Positions 25,358 to 34,527 are shown, counted from the stretch's first letter. The stretch: DNA of 64,000 bases from Streptomyces tailanensis (GCF_008386495.1 NZ_VTHJ01000019.1:39775-103774); one strand, 5' to 3'. The notes: a model not told the origin generated them from the sequence alone. Program-made: numbers and translations.

Positions 25358-26292
25358 CGACGACCGTCGCCACCGTCTCCGAGGAGACCGGCACTCCGTA
25401 CGTCCTCTCGCACCTGGACGCGCTGGAGTCCGAGGCCGTCCACATCTTCCGCGAGGTGGCGGGCGAGTTCGAGCGGCCGGTGATCCTCTTCTCCGGCGGC
25501 AAGGACTCCATCGTCATGCTGCACCTGGCGCTGAAGGCCTTCGCCCCCGCGGCGATCCCCTTCTCGCTGCTGCACGTGGACACCGGGCACAACTTCCCCG
25601 AGGTCATCGACTACCGCGACCGGACCGTCGAGAAGCACGGCCTCAGGCTGCATGTGGCCTCCGTGCAGGACTACATCGACCGCGGGGTCCTCAAGGAGCG
25701 CCCCGACGGCACCCGCAACCCGCTCCAGACGGTGCCGCTGACGGAGAAGATCCAGACGGAGAAGTTCGACGCCGTCTTCGGCGGCGGCCGCCGGGACGAG
25801 GAGAAGGCCCGCGCCAAGGAGCGGGTCTTCTCCCTGCGGGACGAGTTCTCGCAGTGGGACCCGCGCCGCCAGCGGCCCGAGCTGTGGCAGCTCTACAACG
25901 GCCGCCACGCGCCCGGCGAGCACGTCCGCGTCTTCCCGCTCTCCAACTGGACCGAGCTGGACGTCTGGCAGTACATCGCCCGCGAGGGCATCGAGCTGCC
26001 GGACATCTACTTCGCGCACGAGCGTGACGTGTTCCAGCGGGCCGGCATGTGGCTGACCGCCGGCGAGTGGGGCGGCCCCAAGGACGGCGAGTCCGTCGAG
26101 AAGCGCCTCATCCGCTACCGGACCGTGGGCGACATGTCCTGTACCGGTGCCGTCGACTCCGACGCGGTGACCCTCGATCAGGTCATCGCCGAGATTGCCG
26201 CCTCCCGGCTCACCGAGCGGGGCGCGACCCGCGCCGACGACAAGATGTCCGAGGCCGCGATGGAAGACCGTAAGCGCGAGGGGTACTTCTAA
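25354..26292 (+). CDS. cysD: sulfate adenylyltransferase subunit 2
   Basis: A 312-residue ATP pyrophosphatase-type subunit that makes APS from sulfate and ATP, with CysN as its GTPase partner. The PP-loop SGGKDS is at 47-52, followed by LLHVDTGHNFPEVI, FGGGRRDEEKARAKER and the C-terminal GDMSCTGAVDSDA. Length is normal. The ATG overlaps the cysC stop (ATGA), and cysN begins 2 bp after its stop. Confidence 0.93.
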   Translation: MTTTVATVSEETGTPYVLSHLDALESEAVHIFREVAGEFERPVILFSGGKDSIVMLHLALKAFAPAAIPFSLLHVDTGHNFPEVIDYRDRTVEKHGLRLHVASVQDYIDRGVLKERPDGTRNPLQTVPLTEKIQTEKFDAVFGGGRRDEEKARAKERVFSLRDEFSQWDPRRQRPELWQLYNGRHAPGEHVRVFPLSNWTELDVWQYIAREGIELPDIYFAHERDVFQRAGMWLTAGEWGGPKDGESVEKRLIRYRTVGDMSCTGAVDSDAVTLDQVIAEIAASRLTERGATRADDKMSEAAMEDRKREGYF

Positions 26293-26294
26293 GC

Positions 26295-27623
26295 ATGAGC
26301 ACGACCACGGAACTCACCGAGACGACCCTTCTGCGTTTCGCGACCGCCGGTTCGGTCGACGACGGCAAGTCCACGCTCGTCGGCCGGCTGCTGCACGACT
26401 CCAAGTCGATCCTCACCGACCAGCTGGAGGCCGTGGAGCGCGCCTCGGCGAGCCGTGGCCAGGAGGGCCCGGACCTGGCGCTCCTCACCGACGGTCTGCG
26501 GGCCGAGCGGGAGCAGGGCATCACCATCGACGTGGCGTACCGCTACTTCGCCACGGCCAAGCGGCGGTTCATCCTCGCCGACACGCCCGGCCATGTGCAG
26601 TACACCCGCAACATGGTGACGGGTGCCTCCACCGCCGAGCTGACGGTGATCCTCGTCGACGCCCGCAACGGTGTCGTCGAGCAGACCCGCCGCCACGCCG
26701 CGATCGCCGCGCTGCTGCGCGTCCCGCACGTGGTCCTCGCCGTCAACAAGATGGACCTCGTCGGCTACGAGGAGCAGGTCTTCGCAGCGATCGCCGAGGA
26801 GTTCACGGCGTACGCGACCGAGCTGGGCGTCCCCGAGGTCACCTCCATCCCGATCTCGGCGCTGGCCGGTGACAATGTGGTGGAGCCGTCCGCGAACATG
26901 GACTGGTACGGCGGGCCGACGTTCCTGGAGCACCTGGAGACCGTGCCGGTCAGCCACGACATGGCGCACTGCCACGCCCGGCTGCCCGTGCAGTTCGTGA
27001 TCCGTCCGCAGACCGCCGAGCACCCGGACTACCGGGGGTACGCGGGTCAGATCGCGGCCGGTACGTTCCGGGTCGGCGACCCGGTGACGGTGCTCCCCTC
27101 CGGCCGTACGACGAAGGTCTCGGGCATCGACCTGCTCGGCAAGCCGGTCCAGGCGGCCTACACCCCGCAGTCGGTGACGCTCCTGCTGGAGGACGACATC
27201 GACATCTCGCGCGGTGACCTGATCGTGCCGAGCAAGGACGCGCCCGCGACCACGCAGGACATCGAGGCGACCGTCTGCCATGTCGCCGACCAGCCGCTCA
27301 CGGTGGGCCACCGGGTGCTGCTCAAGCACGGCACGCGCACGGTCAAGGCGATCGTCAAGGACATCCCGTCGCGGCTCACGCTCGACGACCTGTCCCTGCA
27401 CCCGCACCCCGGGCACCTCGTCGCCAACGACATCGGCCGGGTGAAGATCCGCGCCGCCGAGGCGCTGCCGGTCGACTCGTACGCCGACTCCCGCCGCACC
27501 GGTTCCTTCATCCTGATCGACCCGGCCGACGGCACCACGCTGACCGCCGGCATGGTCGGCGAGTCGTTCGCCTCCCCGGAGCCCGTCAAGGACGAGGCCG
27601 AGGACGACGGGTGGGACTTCTGA
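26295..27623 (+). CDS. cysN: sulfate adenylyltransferase subunit 1 (GTPase)
   Basis: A 442-residue EF-Tu-like GTPase that drives APS synthesis with CysD. The G motifs are complete: GSVDDGKS (19-26), DTPGH (96-100) and NKMD (151-154), followed by two beta-barrel domains. There is no fused CysC domain, in keeping with the separate cysC gene. It closes the core sulfate-activation set. Confidence 0.93.
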   Translation: MSTTTELTETTLLRFATAGSVDDGKSTLVGRLLHDSKSILTDQLEAVERASASRGQEGPDLALLTDGLRAEREQGITIDVAYRYFATAKRRFILADTPGHVQYTRNMVTGASTAELTVILVDARNGVVEQTRRHAAIAALLRVPHVVLAVNKMDLVGYEEQVFAAIAEEFTAYATELGVPEVTSIPISALAGDNVVEPSANMDWYGGPTFLEHLETVPVSHDMAHCHARLPVQFVIRPQTAEHPDYRGYAGQIAAGTFRVGDPVTVLPSGRTTKVSGIDLLGKPVQAAYTPQSVTLLLEDDIDISRGDLIVPSKDAPATTQDIEATVCHVADQPLTVGHRVLLKHGTRTVKAIVKDIPSRLTLDDLSLHPHPGHLVANDIGRVKIRAAEALPVDSYADSRRTGSFILIDPADGTTLTAGMVGESFASPEPVKDEAEDDGWDF

Positions 27624-27624
27624 C

Positions 27625-27726
27625 ATGAACTCCCTCGACTACTACGCGACGTTCGCGAAGGAGGGCGGCCGGGTCGGCAGCGGCGCCCTCGGCAGCGGGC
27701 AGGGCGGAGTCGCCCGATGTGCGTGA
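27625..27726 (+). CDS. possible 33-residue peptide between cysN and ssuA
   Basis: An ATG one base after the cysN stop opens a short frame beginning MNSLDYYATFAKEGGRVGSG and ending ARCA. It has a good coding composition and the final residues include a cysteine, but no leader-peptide signature of the type at 21919. It could be a coupled small protein or a second attenuation-like frame in front of the transporter genes. No family is recognised. Confidence 0.35.
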   Translation: MNSLDYYATFAKEGGRVGSGALGSGQGGVARCA

Positions 27727-27834
27727 TGCCGTACGGGCTTGGCCCGCGCACCCGCCGTAGACGACGACCTGCCGATCTCCCGGCCACGACCTGAAAGACC
27801 GTGACCGCCGGGCCTTACGAGAGGAACCCCTCCC

Positions 27835-28938
27835 GTGCCTGTCACACCCGCCGTACGCCGTACCCTCGCGGTCCTCGCCGCGCTCCCCCTGCTCACGCTC
27901 GCCGCCTGCGGCTACGGCTCCCAGGCCAAGAGCGACGCCAGGCAGCGGATCGCCGCCGGCGCCGAGAGGATCGAGGGTCTCGACGCCGTGAGGATCGGCT
28001 ACTTCGGCAATCTGACCCACGCGACCGCGTTGGTCGGGCAGGACCAGGGGTTCTTCCAGAAGGAGCTCGGCGCCACGGAGGCCAAGTACACGGCCTTCAA
28101 CGCGGGCCCCTCGGAGATCGAGGCGCTCAACGCCGGGTCCATCGACATCGGCTGGATCGGCCCCTCGCCGGCGATCAACGGCTACACCAAGGCCAACGGT
28201 ACGAACCTGCGCATCATCGGCGGTTCGGCGTCCGGCGGGGTCAGGCTCGTTGTCAATCCCGACAAGATCAAGACCCTGAAGGACGTCAAGGGCAAGAAGA
28301 TCGCCACCCCGCAGCTGGGCAACACGCAGGACGTGGCCTTCCTCAACTGGATCGCGGAGCAGGGCTGGAAGGTCGACGCCGAGAGCGGCCAGGGCGATGT
28401 GTCGGTGGTCCGCACGGACAACGCCATCGCGCCGAACGCCTACAAGTCCGGCTCCGTCGACGGCGCCTGGGTGCCGGAGCCGACCGCGTCCAAGCTGGTC
28501 GCCGAGGGCGCGAAGGTGCTGCTGGACGAGGCGGACCTGTGGCCGGACAAGAAGTTCGTGATCACGAACATCATCGTGCGGCAGGACTTCCTGGAGAAGT
28601 ACCCGAAGGTCGTCGAGGCCGTGCTGCGGGGCTCGGTGAAGACCAACGCGTGGATCGCCGCCAACCCCGACAAGGCGAAGGCGTCGGCGAACGCCCAGCT
28701 CAAGGCGGACTCCGGCAAGGCGCTGCCGGCTGATGTGCTCGACCCGGCGTGGGAGTCCATCCAGTTCCTCGACGACCCGCTGGCGTCGACCTTGCAGACC
28801 GAGGCGGACCACGCCGTGCAGGCCGGTCTGCTGGAGGAGCCGAAGCTCGACGGCATCTACGACCTGACGCCGCTGAACAAGGTCCTCAAGTCCGCGGGTG
28901 AGTCCGAGGTCGACGACGCCGGGCTCGGCGTCAAATGA
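27835..28938 (+). CDS. ssuA: sulfonate/taurine ABC transporter substrate-binding lipoprotein
   Basis: A 367-residue SsuA/TauA-like binding protein. The signal ends in lipobox LAAC (GTG start at 27835 preceded by GAGAGGAA). The mature domain begins VRIGYFGNLTHATALVGQDQ and contains AFNAGPSEIEALNAGSIDIG and DGAWVPEPTASKLV, typical of sulfonate and nitrate-type binding proteins. Position after cysN and before matching ATPase and permease genes supports organosulfur uptake over nitrate. Confidence 0.88.
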   Translation: MPVTPAVRRTLAVLAALPLLTLAACGYGSQAKSDARQRIAAGAERIEGLDAVRIGYFGNLTHATALVGQDQGFFQKELGATEAKYTAFNAGPSEIEALNAGSIDIGWIGPSPAINGYTKANGTNLRIIGGSASGGVRLVVNPDKIKTLKDVKGKKIATPQLGNTQDVAFLNWIAEQGWKVDAESGQGDVSVVRTDNAIAPNAYKSGSVDGAWVPEPTASKLVAEGAKVLLDEADLWPDKKFVITNIIVRQDFLEKYPKVVEAVLRGSVKTNAWIAANPDKAKASANAQLKADSGKALPADVLDPAWESIQFLDDPLASTLQTEADHAVQAGLLEEPKLDGIYDLTPLNKVLKSAGESEVDDAGLGVK

Positions 28939-29004
28939 CCACGCACACGCACGAGCAACCGCACAGTCCGATCAGTTCCCAGTGATTCCCAGGAGGTGAC
29001 GACC

Positions 29005-29793
29005 ATGGCAACCGCCCTCGCCAAGGCCGCCGACAGCGTTATCGCGGTCGAGCACGCCGCCCGTATCGAGCATGTCTCGAAGTCCTTCGCCGGGCCCGCC
29101 GGGCAGCAGCTCGTCCTGGACGACATCAGCCTCGATGTCGCTCCGGGCGAGTTCGTCACCCTCCTGGGTGCCTCGGGCTGTGGCAAGTCGACGCTGCTCA
29201 ACCTGGTGGCCGGGCTGGACAGGCCGAGCGCGGGCAGCATCACGACCGACGGGCGTCCGGCCCTGATGTTCCAGGAGCACGCCCTGTTCCCCTGGCTGAC
29301 CGCGGGCAAGAACGTCGAGCTCGCCCTGAAGCTCAGGGGGGTTCCGAAGAACGAGCGGCGCGAGCGGGCCGAGGCCCTGCTCGAACTGGTCCGGCTCAAG
29401 GGCGCGTACGGCAAGCGCGTCCACGAGCTGTCCGGCGGTATGCGCCAGCGCGTCGCCATGGCCCGCGCGCTGGCCCAGGAGAGCAAGCTGCTGCTGATGG
29501 ACGAGCCGTTCGCCGCGCTCGACGCCATCACCCGTGACGTGCTGCACGACGAGCTGACCCGCATCTGGAGCGAGACGAAGCTGTCGGTGCTGTTCGTGAC
29601 GCACAACGTGCGCGAGGCGGTACGGCTCGCCGAGCGCGTCGTACTGCTGTCCTCACGCCCCGGCCGGGTGGCCCGCGAGTGGACGGTGGGCATTCCGCAG
29701 CCGCGCCGTATCGAGGACACGGCCGTGGCGGAGCTCTCCGTCGAGATCACCGAAGAACTGCGCAAGGAGATCCGCCGCCATGGCCAGCACTGA
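29005..29793 (+). CDS. ssuB: sulfonate ABC transporter ATP-binding protein
   Basis: A 262-residue ABC ATPase: Walker A GASGCGKST (55-63), Q-loop MFQEHALFPW, signature LSGGM (142-146), Walker B LLMDEP (163-168) and switch His in FVTHN. ATG 29005 is selected because AGGAGGTGAC directly precedes it; an upstream in-frame GTG would lie within that ribosome-binding site. The end overlaps ssuC by 14 bp. Confidence 0.9.
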   Translation: MATALAKAADSVIAVEHAARIEHVSKSFAGPAGQQLVLDDISLDVAPGEFVTLLGASGCGKSTLLNLVAGLDRPSAGSITTDGRPALMFQEHALFPWLTAGKNVELALKLRGVPKNERRERAEALLELVRLKGAYGKRVHELSGGMRQRVAMARALAQESKLLLMDEPFAALDAITRDVLHDELTRIWSETKLSVLFVTHNVREAVRLAERVVLLSSRPGRVAREWTVGIPQPRRIEDTAVAELSVEITEELRKEIRRHGQH

Positions 29794-30700
29794 GACCACG
29801 GCCGACGCCGCTCCCGGTTCCGGTTCCGGTTCCGGGAAGGATTCCGACGACCTCGCCGGTCTGGAGGCGGGCCTCGACGCGCTGGAGTCGGTGCAGACCG
29901 GGCGCCCGCCACTCCGGCAGGTCCTCGTCGAGAAGGTGCTGCCGCCGGTCGTCGCCGTCGCCCTGGTGCTGGTGGTCTGGCAGCTGCTGGTCTGGGCGGA
30001 GGTCACCCCGACCTACAAGCTGCCCGCGCCGTCCGCGGTGTGGGAGGAGCTGCGGCAGTCCTGGCTGCAGGGCACGCTCCACGAGTACATCTGGACGTCC
30101 GTCTCGCGCGGTCTGCTCGGCTTCCTGCTGGCCCTGGTGATCGGCACGCCGCTCGGTCTGCTGGTGGCCCGGGTACGGATCGTCCGGGCGGCGCTCGGCC
30201 CGATCCTCTCCGGTCTGCAGTCGCTGCCGTCGGTGGCGTGGGTGCCGCCCGCGGTGATCTGGCTGGGCCTGGAGCCGTCGGTGATGTACGCGGTGATCCT
30301 GCTCGGCGCGGTCCCCTCCATCGCCAACGGCCTGGTCTCCGGCATCGACCAGGTGCCCCCGCTGTTCCTGCGGGCCGGCCGCACTCTGGGCGCGACCGGG
30401 CTGAAGGGCACCTGGCACATCGTGATGCCCGCCTCGCTGCCCGGCTACGTCGCCGGCCTGAAGCAGGGCTGGGCGTTCTCGTGGCGCTCGCTGATGGCCG
30501 CGGAGATCATCGCGAAGGCACCGGACATGGGCACGGGCCTCGGCCAGCTGTTGGAGGCGGGCCGCACCAACAGCAGCATGTCCCAGGTCTTCTTCGCCAT
30601 CGTCCTCATCCTGATCGTCGGTATCGCCATCGACCTGCTGATCTTCAGCCCGCTGGAGCGGTGGGTCCTGCGCAGCCGCGGTCTGCTGGTGAACCGCTGA
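29780..30700 (+). CDS. ssuC: sulfonate ABC transporter permease
   Basis: A 306-residue membrane subunit of the SsuC/TauC family with six hydrophobic segments from about residue 55 and the EAA-like loop AGRTLGATGLKGTWHIVMPA. The N-terminal 40 residues are hydrophilic and include a GSGSGSGK stretch produced by a tandem GGTTCC repeat. It completes the importer with ssuA and ssuB. Confidence 0.9.
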   Translation: MASTETTADAAPGSGSGSGKDSDDLAGLEAGLDALESVQTGRPPLRQVLVEKVLPPVVAVALVLVVWQLLVWAEVTPTYKLPAPSAVWEELRQSWLQGTLHEYIWTSVSRGLLGFLLALVIGTPLGLLVARVRIVRAALGPILSGLQSLPSVAWVPPAVIWLGLEPSVMYAVILLGAVPSIANGLVSGIDQVPPLFLRAGRTLGATGLKGTWHIVMPASLPGYVAGLKQGWAFSWRSLMAAEIIAKAPDMGTGLGQLLEAGRTNSSMSQVFFAIVLILIVGIAIDLLIFSPLERWVLRSRGLLVNR

Positions 30701-30742
30701 GCATGTGACCTACTGAGAGAGCTGGGAGAGAGAGTCGACCCC

Positions 30743-31480
30743 ATGCGCAGTCCCGTCCTCCTCGTCATCGCCCACGGCAGCCGCGACCCGCGGCACGCCG
30801 CGACCGTGCACGCCCTCGTACGGCGGGTACGGGCGATGCGCCCCGGGCTGCGCGTGGAGACCGGCTTCCTGGACTTCAACATCCCGTCCGTACAGGGCGT
30901 ACTGGAGAACCTGGCGGCGGAGGGCGTACGGGACGTAGTGGCCCTGCCCCTCCTCCTGACCCGGGCCTTCCACGCCAAGGCGGACATCCCGGCGGTCCTG
31001 CGGGACGCGCCACCGCAGCTGCGCATCCGCCAGGCGGAGGTCCTCGGCCCCTCCCCGCTGCTGCTCTCCGCCCTCGAACACCGTCTGTACGAGGCGGGGC
31101 TGAGCCCCGCCGACAAGTCCTCGACCGGGGTCGTACTGGCCTCGGCGGGGTCCACCGACCCGGAGGCGATCGCGGTGATCGCCGACATCGCGCGGGAGTG
31201 GTGGCACACCGGTTGGTGCGCCGTGCGACCCGCGTTCGCCTCCGCTTCCCTTCCGCGCACCGAGGACGCCGTACGGGAACTCCGCGCCCTCGGCTGCGAA
31301 CAAGTCGCCGTCGCGCCGTACGTCCTTGCCCCGGGCTTCCTCCCGGACCGCATCGCCCGGGGCGCCGCCGAGGCGGACGTCCTCGGCGAGGTGCTGGGCC
31401 CGGCACCGGAGGTGGCGCGGGTACTGCTGCGACGGTACGACGAGGCGTCGGTTCCGGTGCGCGTGGTGGTGGGGGCCTGA
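30743..31480 (+). CDS. sirohydrochlorin chelatase-like (CbiX/SirB) protein
   Basis: A 245-residue chelatase-fold protein with two repeated half-domains. The metal-binding histidines are present: His11 in VIAHGSRDP and His77 in TRAFHAKADIP. In this setting it would insert iron into sirohydrochlorin to make the siroheme of the sulfite reductase at 22127; cobalt insertion for cobalamin is the alternative. ATG 30743 lies 42 bp after ssuC and probably shares its transcript. Confidence 0.85.
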   Translation: MRSPVLLVIAHGSRDPRHAATVHALVRRVRAMRPGLRVETGFLDFNIPSVQGVLENLAAEGVRDVVALPLLLTRAFHAKADIPAVLRDAPPQLRIRQAEVLGPSPLLLSALEHRLYEAGLSPADKSSTGVVLASAGSTDPEAIAVIADIAREWWHTGWCAVRPAFASASLPRTEDAVRELRALGCEQVAVAPYVLAPGFLPDRIARGAAEADVLGEVLGPAPEVARVLLRRYDEASVPVRVVVGA

Positions 31481-31490
31481 AGCCGGGCCC

Positions 31491-32081
31491 TCAGTGCGCC
31501 GCGCGCTGTCGCGGGTCACGGCCGCTCGATGCCAGCGCCCGGTCGAACACCGGGGCGTCGGCCGGTACGGGTACCGGGTCGGAGAAGCCGTCGTACTGGC
31601 GGTAGAGGTCGGCGTGGGTTTCGACGACGTCGAGGACGAAGCGGGCGGCGTTCTCCGATACATGGAAATCCTGGCCGGTGGTGACGGCGACGTCCCAGCC
31701 GTGGACGGCCATCTCCTTGATGACCATGCCGGCGAGGTCGGCGGCCGGAAACGCGCCCATGCCCAGGTCGATCTCGCCTTCCCACGTCGCGGGGTCGGCC
31801 CACGCCGCGACCGCGTGGTCGAGTTGGGCGGCGTAGGCCTCGGCCCAGTCCGGGTCGGCGGTGAAGTCCCGTTTGGTCAGTTCCTCGGGGAGGGGCTTGC
31901 GTAGGGCTCGGTGTTCGAGGCCGTGCGAGGTGTAGAGGACCCAGTGGTTGACCAGGGCCCGGACGTCCCAGTCGCCGCAGTGGGTGGGGAGGGGGAGCTG
32001 GGCCGCCGTGACACCGCGGGCGACGCGGGCCGCCTCGGCGGCGCATTCGACCATGTACGGGTACGAGTCGTGGTTCTTCAT
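31491..32081 (-). CDS. maleylpyruvate isomerase-like / DinB-fold protein
   Basis: A 196-residue protein of the mycothiol-dependent maleylpyruvate isomerase N-terminal type (TIGR03086-like): THCGDWDVRALVNHWVLYTS supplies the His of the metal site, and AGMVIKEMAVHGWDVAVTTG the other conserved His. Start MKNHDSYPYM (32081) is the first position that matches the family. It converges with the chelatase gene, leaving only 10 bp between the stops. Substrate unknown. Confidence 0.8.
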   Translation of the reverse strand: MKNHDSYPYMVECAAEAARVARGVTAAQLPLPTHCGDWDVRALVNHWVLYTSHGLEHRALRKPLPEELTKRDFTADPDWAEAYAAQLDHAVAAWADPATWEGEIDLGMGAFPAADLAGMVIKEMAVHGWDVAVTTGQDFHVSENAARFVLDVVETHADLYRQYDGFSDPVPVPADAPVFDRALASSGRDPRQRAAH

Positions 32082-32148
32082 GTGCCTCACGCTAGGGACG
32101 GCGCGCGCCGGGTTCTTGAACAAACGCGACGCCCTCGGGAGGCGCGCC

Positions 32149-32697
32149 TCAGCCGGCCTTTGTCAGCTCCGCCAGCTTCACCACCGTGTTCCAGTTGCGG
32201 GAGGTGGCGATCAGGCCCTTGGTCAGGCGCGGCTTGGCAAGGGTCTCCGCGAGCTTGGAACGGCCCAGGCCCTCGGGGGCGTAGAGGTAGAGGGCGCGGT
32301 CGCCCAGCTTGAACTCCTCGGGCAGGAAGGCCTGTTGGTCGATCGCGGAGAAGCGGTCGGGCGTCACGGCCTCCGAGAAGTACGTGACGTGCAGCTGCTT
32401 GCCCTCCAGCTCCGCCGCCGGAAACGGGCAGGCCTCGCGTACCGCTTCCAGGTAGGCGTGGTCGCGGACCAGGACGTCGACGGTGAAGCCGAAGCGCTTC
32501 TCGATGGCCGCCGTGATCTCCGCCGCGAGGGAGTCCTCGTCGCCGCGGTCGGCGGTGAAGACGGCGTTGCCGCTCTGGAGGTAGGTGGCCACCGCGTCGT
32601 ATCCCAGGCCGTCCAGCAGAGCGCGGAGGTCGGCCATCGGGACCTTCTTGTTGCCGCCCACATTGATTCCGCGCAACAGCGCCGCGTACGTCGTCAT
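32149..32697 (-). CDS. DUF1697 family protein
   Basis: A 182-residue protein of the DUF1697 family, recognised by its opening YAALLRGINVGGNKKVPMAD and by TYLQSGNAVFTADRG and GRSKLAETLAKPRLTKGLIA. The ferredoxin-like fold is known, the function is not. ATG 32697 is the family start; the frame runs on upstream without match. It shares orientation with the preceding minus-strand gene and may be co-transcribed. Confidence 0.85.
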   Translation of the reverse strand: MTTYAALLRGINVGGNKKVPMADLRALLDGLGYDAVATYLQSGNAVFTADRGDEDSLAAEITAAIEKRFGFTVDVLVRDHAYLEAVREACPFPAAELEGKQLHVTYFSEAVTPDRFSAIDQQAFLPEEFKLGDRALYLYAPEGLGRSKLAETLAKPRLTKGLIATSRNWNTVVKLAELTKAG

Positions 32698-32817
32698 ACC
32701 GACATCATCCGATATCTGGCGAGTGGACGCGCCGCTGTGGCGGGTTGGGGAATCGCTTCTCTGGATCGCTCTGACCTTAGTGCACGCGTCTGCACTGTTG
32801 ACCCGCACCGCCCCTTA

Positions 32818-32850
32818 GATCACTAGACCTGTCACGTGTGTATAGTGATC
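32818..32850. repeat. left-end hairpin of the IS200/IS605 element
   Basis: GATCACTA (32818-32825) and TAGTGATC (32843-32850) are perfect complements with a 17-nt loop. In this family the left-end hairpin is the strand-specific TnpA binding site. The second arm overlaps the most upstream possible start of tnpA. Confidence 0.65.
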
Positions 32851-33287
32851 GTGTGGCCGTGACCAGGAAGGTTCGCCAGTTCTCCGGCGGTGTATACGAC
32901 CTCGGGCTGCACGTGGTGTGGTGCCCGAAGTACCGCCGTCCGGTCCTCGATGGCCGGGTCGCGGTACGCCTGGAGGAGCTGATCCGACAGAAGGCCGACG
33001 AACGGGGGTGGAAGATCGTGGCGCTGGAAGTGATGCCCGACCACGTCCACCTGTCCGTGAAGCACGACCCGAAGTCGTCGGCCTCGTACGTGGCGAACCA
33101 GTTCAAGGGCTTCACCTCGCGCGCACTGCGGGAGGAGTTTCCGCACCTGAAGTCGCGGATGCCCACGCTGTGGTCGTCGTCGTACTTCGCCGCCTCGGTC
33201 GGTGCGGTCTCGGCCCAGGCGGTGCAGCGGTACATCGACACCCAGTGGGAACGCCCCCGGAAGAAGAGCCGGGAGGACGGCACATGA
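32838..33287 (+). CDS. tnpA: IS200/IS605 Y1 transposase TnpA
   Basis: A 149-residue single-strand transposase of the HUH class. The metal-binding pair is His69/His71 in MPDHVHLSV, and Tyr132 in QRYIDTQ is the nucleophile. Start is uncertain: GTG 32838 overlaps the end hairpin; GTG 32853 or 32859 would give 142-144 residues, closer to the family. It is coupled to tnpB through ATGA. Confidence 0.88.
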   Translation: MYSDRVAVTRKVRQFSGGVYDLGLHVVWCPKYRRPVLDGRVAVRLEELIRQKADERGWKIVALEVMPDHVHLSVKHDPKSSASYVANQFKGFTSRALREEFPHLKSRMPTLWSSSYFAASVGAVSAQAVQRYIDTQWERPRKKSREDGT

Positions 33288-34492
33288 TCCGCGCGCACAA
33301 GTTCCTCCTGCGCCCCACCGTCCGCCAAGAGCAGGCCCTGCGGGAAATACTGCGGGACCACTGCGCCCTGTACAACGGCGCCCTCCAGGAACGGCGGGAC
33401 GCCTACCGGCACACCTCGAAGACAACCGTGCGGTACGGCGACCAGTCCGCCCAGCTCCGCGAGATCCGGGCGTTCGACCCCGAGCGGCAGGGCCGCTGGT
33501 CCTGCTCCAGCCAGCAGGCCACCCTGCGCCGCCTGGACAAGGCGTTCCAGGCGTTCTTCCGCCGTGCCAAGGCCGGGCAGACGCCCGGGTACCCGCGTTT
33601 CAAAGGTGTCGGGCACTTCGACACCGTCACCTTCCCCAGGGACGGCGACGGCTGCCGCTGGGACTCCACCCCGCAGGACCCCCACACCCGCGTCCGCCTC
33701 CAGGGCGTCGGGCACGTCCGGGTCCACCAGCACCGCACCGTGCGCGGCCAGATCAAGACGATCTCAGTGAAGCGAGAGGCCAGCCGCTGGTACGTGGTCC
33801 TGTCCTGCGACGAGGTCCCCACCCAGCCGCTGCCCGCCACGGGCGCGGTCGTCGGCATCGACATGGGCGTCACGCACTTCTTGACCACGTCGGACGGCAA
33901 GCACGTGCCCAACCCGCGGTTCCTCGAAGCGGCGGCCGAGGAACTCGCCGAAGCCCAGCGGCAGCTGGCGACGTTCCCCAAGCGAACCAAGCGACGCACC
34001 AAGGCGCACCGCGCCGCCGCCCGGAAGGTCGCCCAGATCCACGCGAAGATCCGGCGCCAGCGCCTGGACCACGCGCACAAGGCCGCGCTCACCCTCGTGC
34101 GCGACCACGACACGATCGCGCACGAGCGGCTGAACACTGCGGGCATGACCCGTAGCCCCAAGCCGAAACCCGACCCCGATCGGCAAAACGTCTTCCTCCC
34201 CAACCAGCGGGCCGCGAAGGCCGGGCTCAACCGCAGCATCCTCGACGCGGGTTGGGGGGTGTTCCTCGCGATCCTCGCCAACAAGGCTGAAAGCGCCGGT
34301 CGGACCGTCATCGCGGTGGACCCCCGCAACACCTCCCGCACCTGTCCGTCCTGCGGGCACGTCGCGAAGGAGAACCGCACCACCCAAGCGAAGTTCCAGT
34401 GCACCGCGTGTGGGATGACCGCCAACGCAGACCACGTCGGTGCCCTGAACGTCCTCGACAGGGCCGGGCTGGCCCTCTGCGACGCGGCCTAG
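33284..34492 (+). CDS. tnpB: IS200/IS605 TnpB RNA-guided nuclease
   Basis: A 402-residue TnpB of normal length. RuvC residues are Asp193 (GIDMGVTHF), Glu281 (AHERLN) and Asp383 (NADHVGALNV), with a zinc ribbon Cys354/357 and Cys373/376. The N-terminal helix-turn-helix-like part (KFLLRPTVRQEQALREILRD) is typical. Everything needed for activity is present. Unlike the 667-residue TnpB at 13091, it travels with its own tnpA. Confidence 0.9.
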   Translation: MIRAHKFLLRPTVRQEQALREILRDHCALYNGALQERRDAYRHTSKTTVRYGDQSAQLREIRAFDPERQGRWSCSSQQATLRRLDKAFQAFFRRAKAGQTPGYPRFKGVGHFDTVTFPRDGDGCRWDSTPQDPHTRVRLQGVGHVRVHQHRTVRGQIKTISVKREASRWYVVLSCDEVPTQPLPATGAVVGIDMGVTHFLTTSDGKHVPNPRFLEAAAEELAEAQRQLATFPKRTKRRTKAHRAAARKVAQIHAKIRRQRLDHAHKAALTLVRDHDTIAHERLNTAGMTRSPKPKPDPDRQNVFLPNQRAAKAGLNRSILDAGWGVFLAILANKAESAGRTVIAVDPRNTSRTCPSCGHVAKENRTTQAKFQCTACGMTANADHVGALNVLDRAGLALCDAA

Positions 34493-34507
34493 CCACGACA
34501 CAGGAAG

Positions 34508-34527
34508 CCCGCGCGTTCACGCGTGGG
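34508..34527. repeat. right-end hairpin of the IS200/IS605 element
   Basis: CCCGCGCG-TTCA-CGCGTGGG forms an 8-bp stem with one G-T pair, 15 bp after the tnpB stop. This corresponds to the subterminal right-end hairpin of the family and would be part of the guide RNA scaffold of TnpB. Confidence 0.65.

Noticed and set aside
27625..27726. Second RRHVDL-type leader peptide
   Set aside because: It lacks the arginine-histidine signature of that leader class, so I list it only as a possible small frame.
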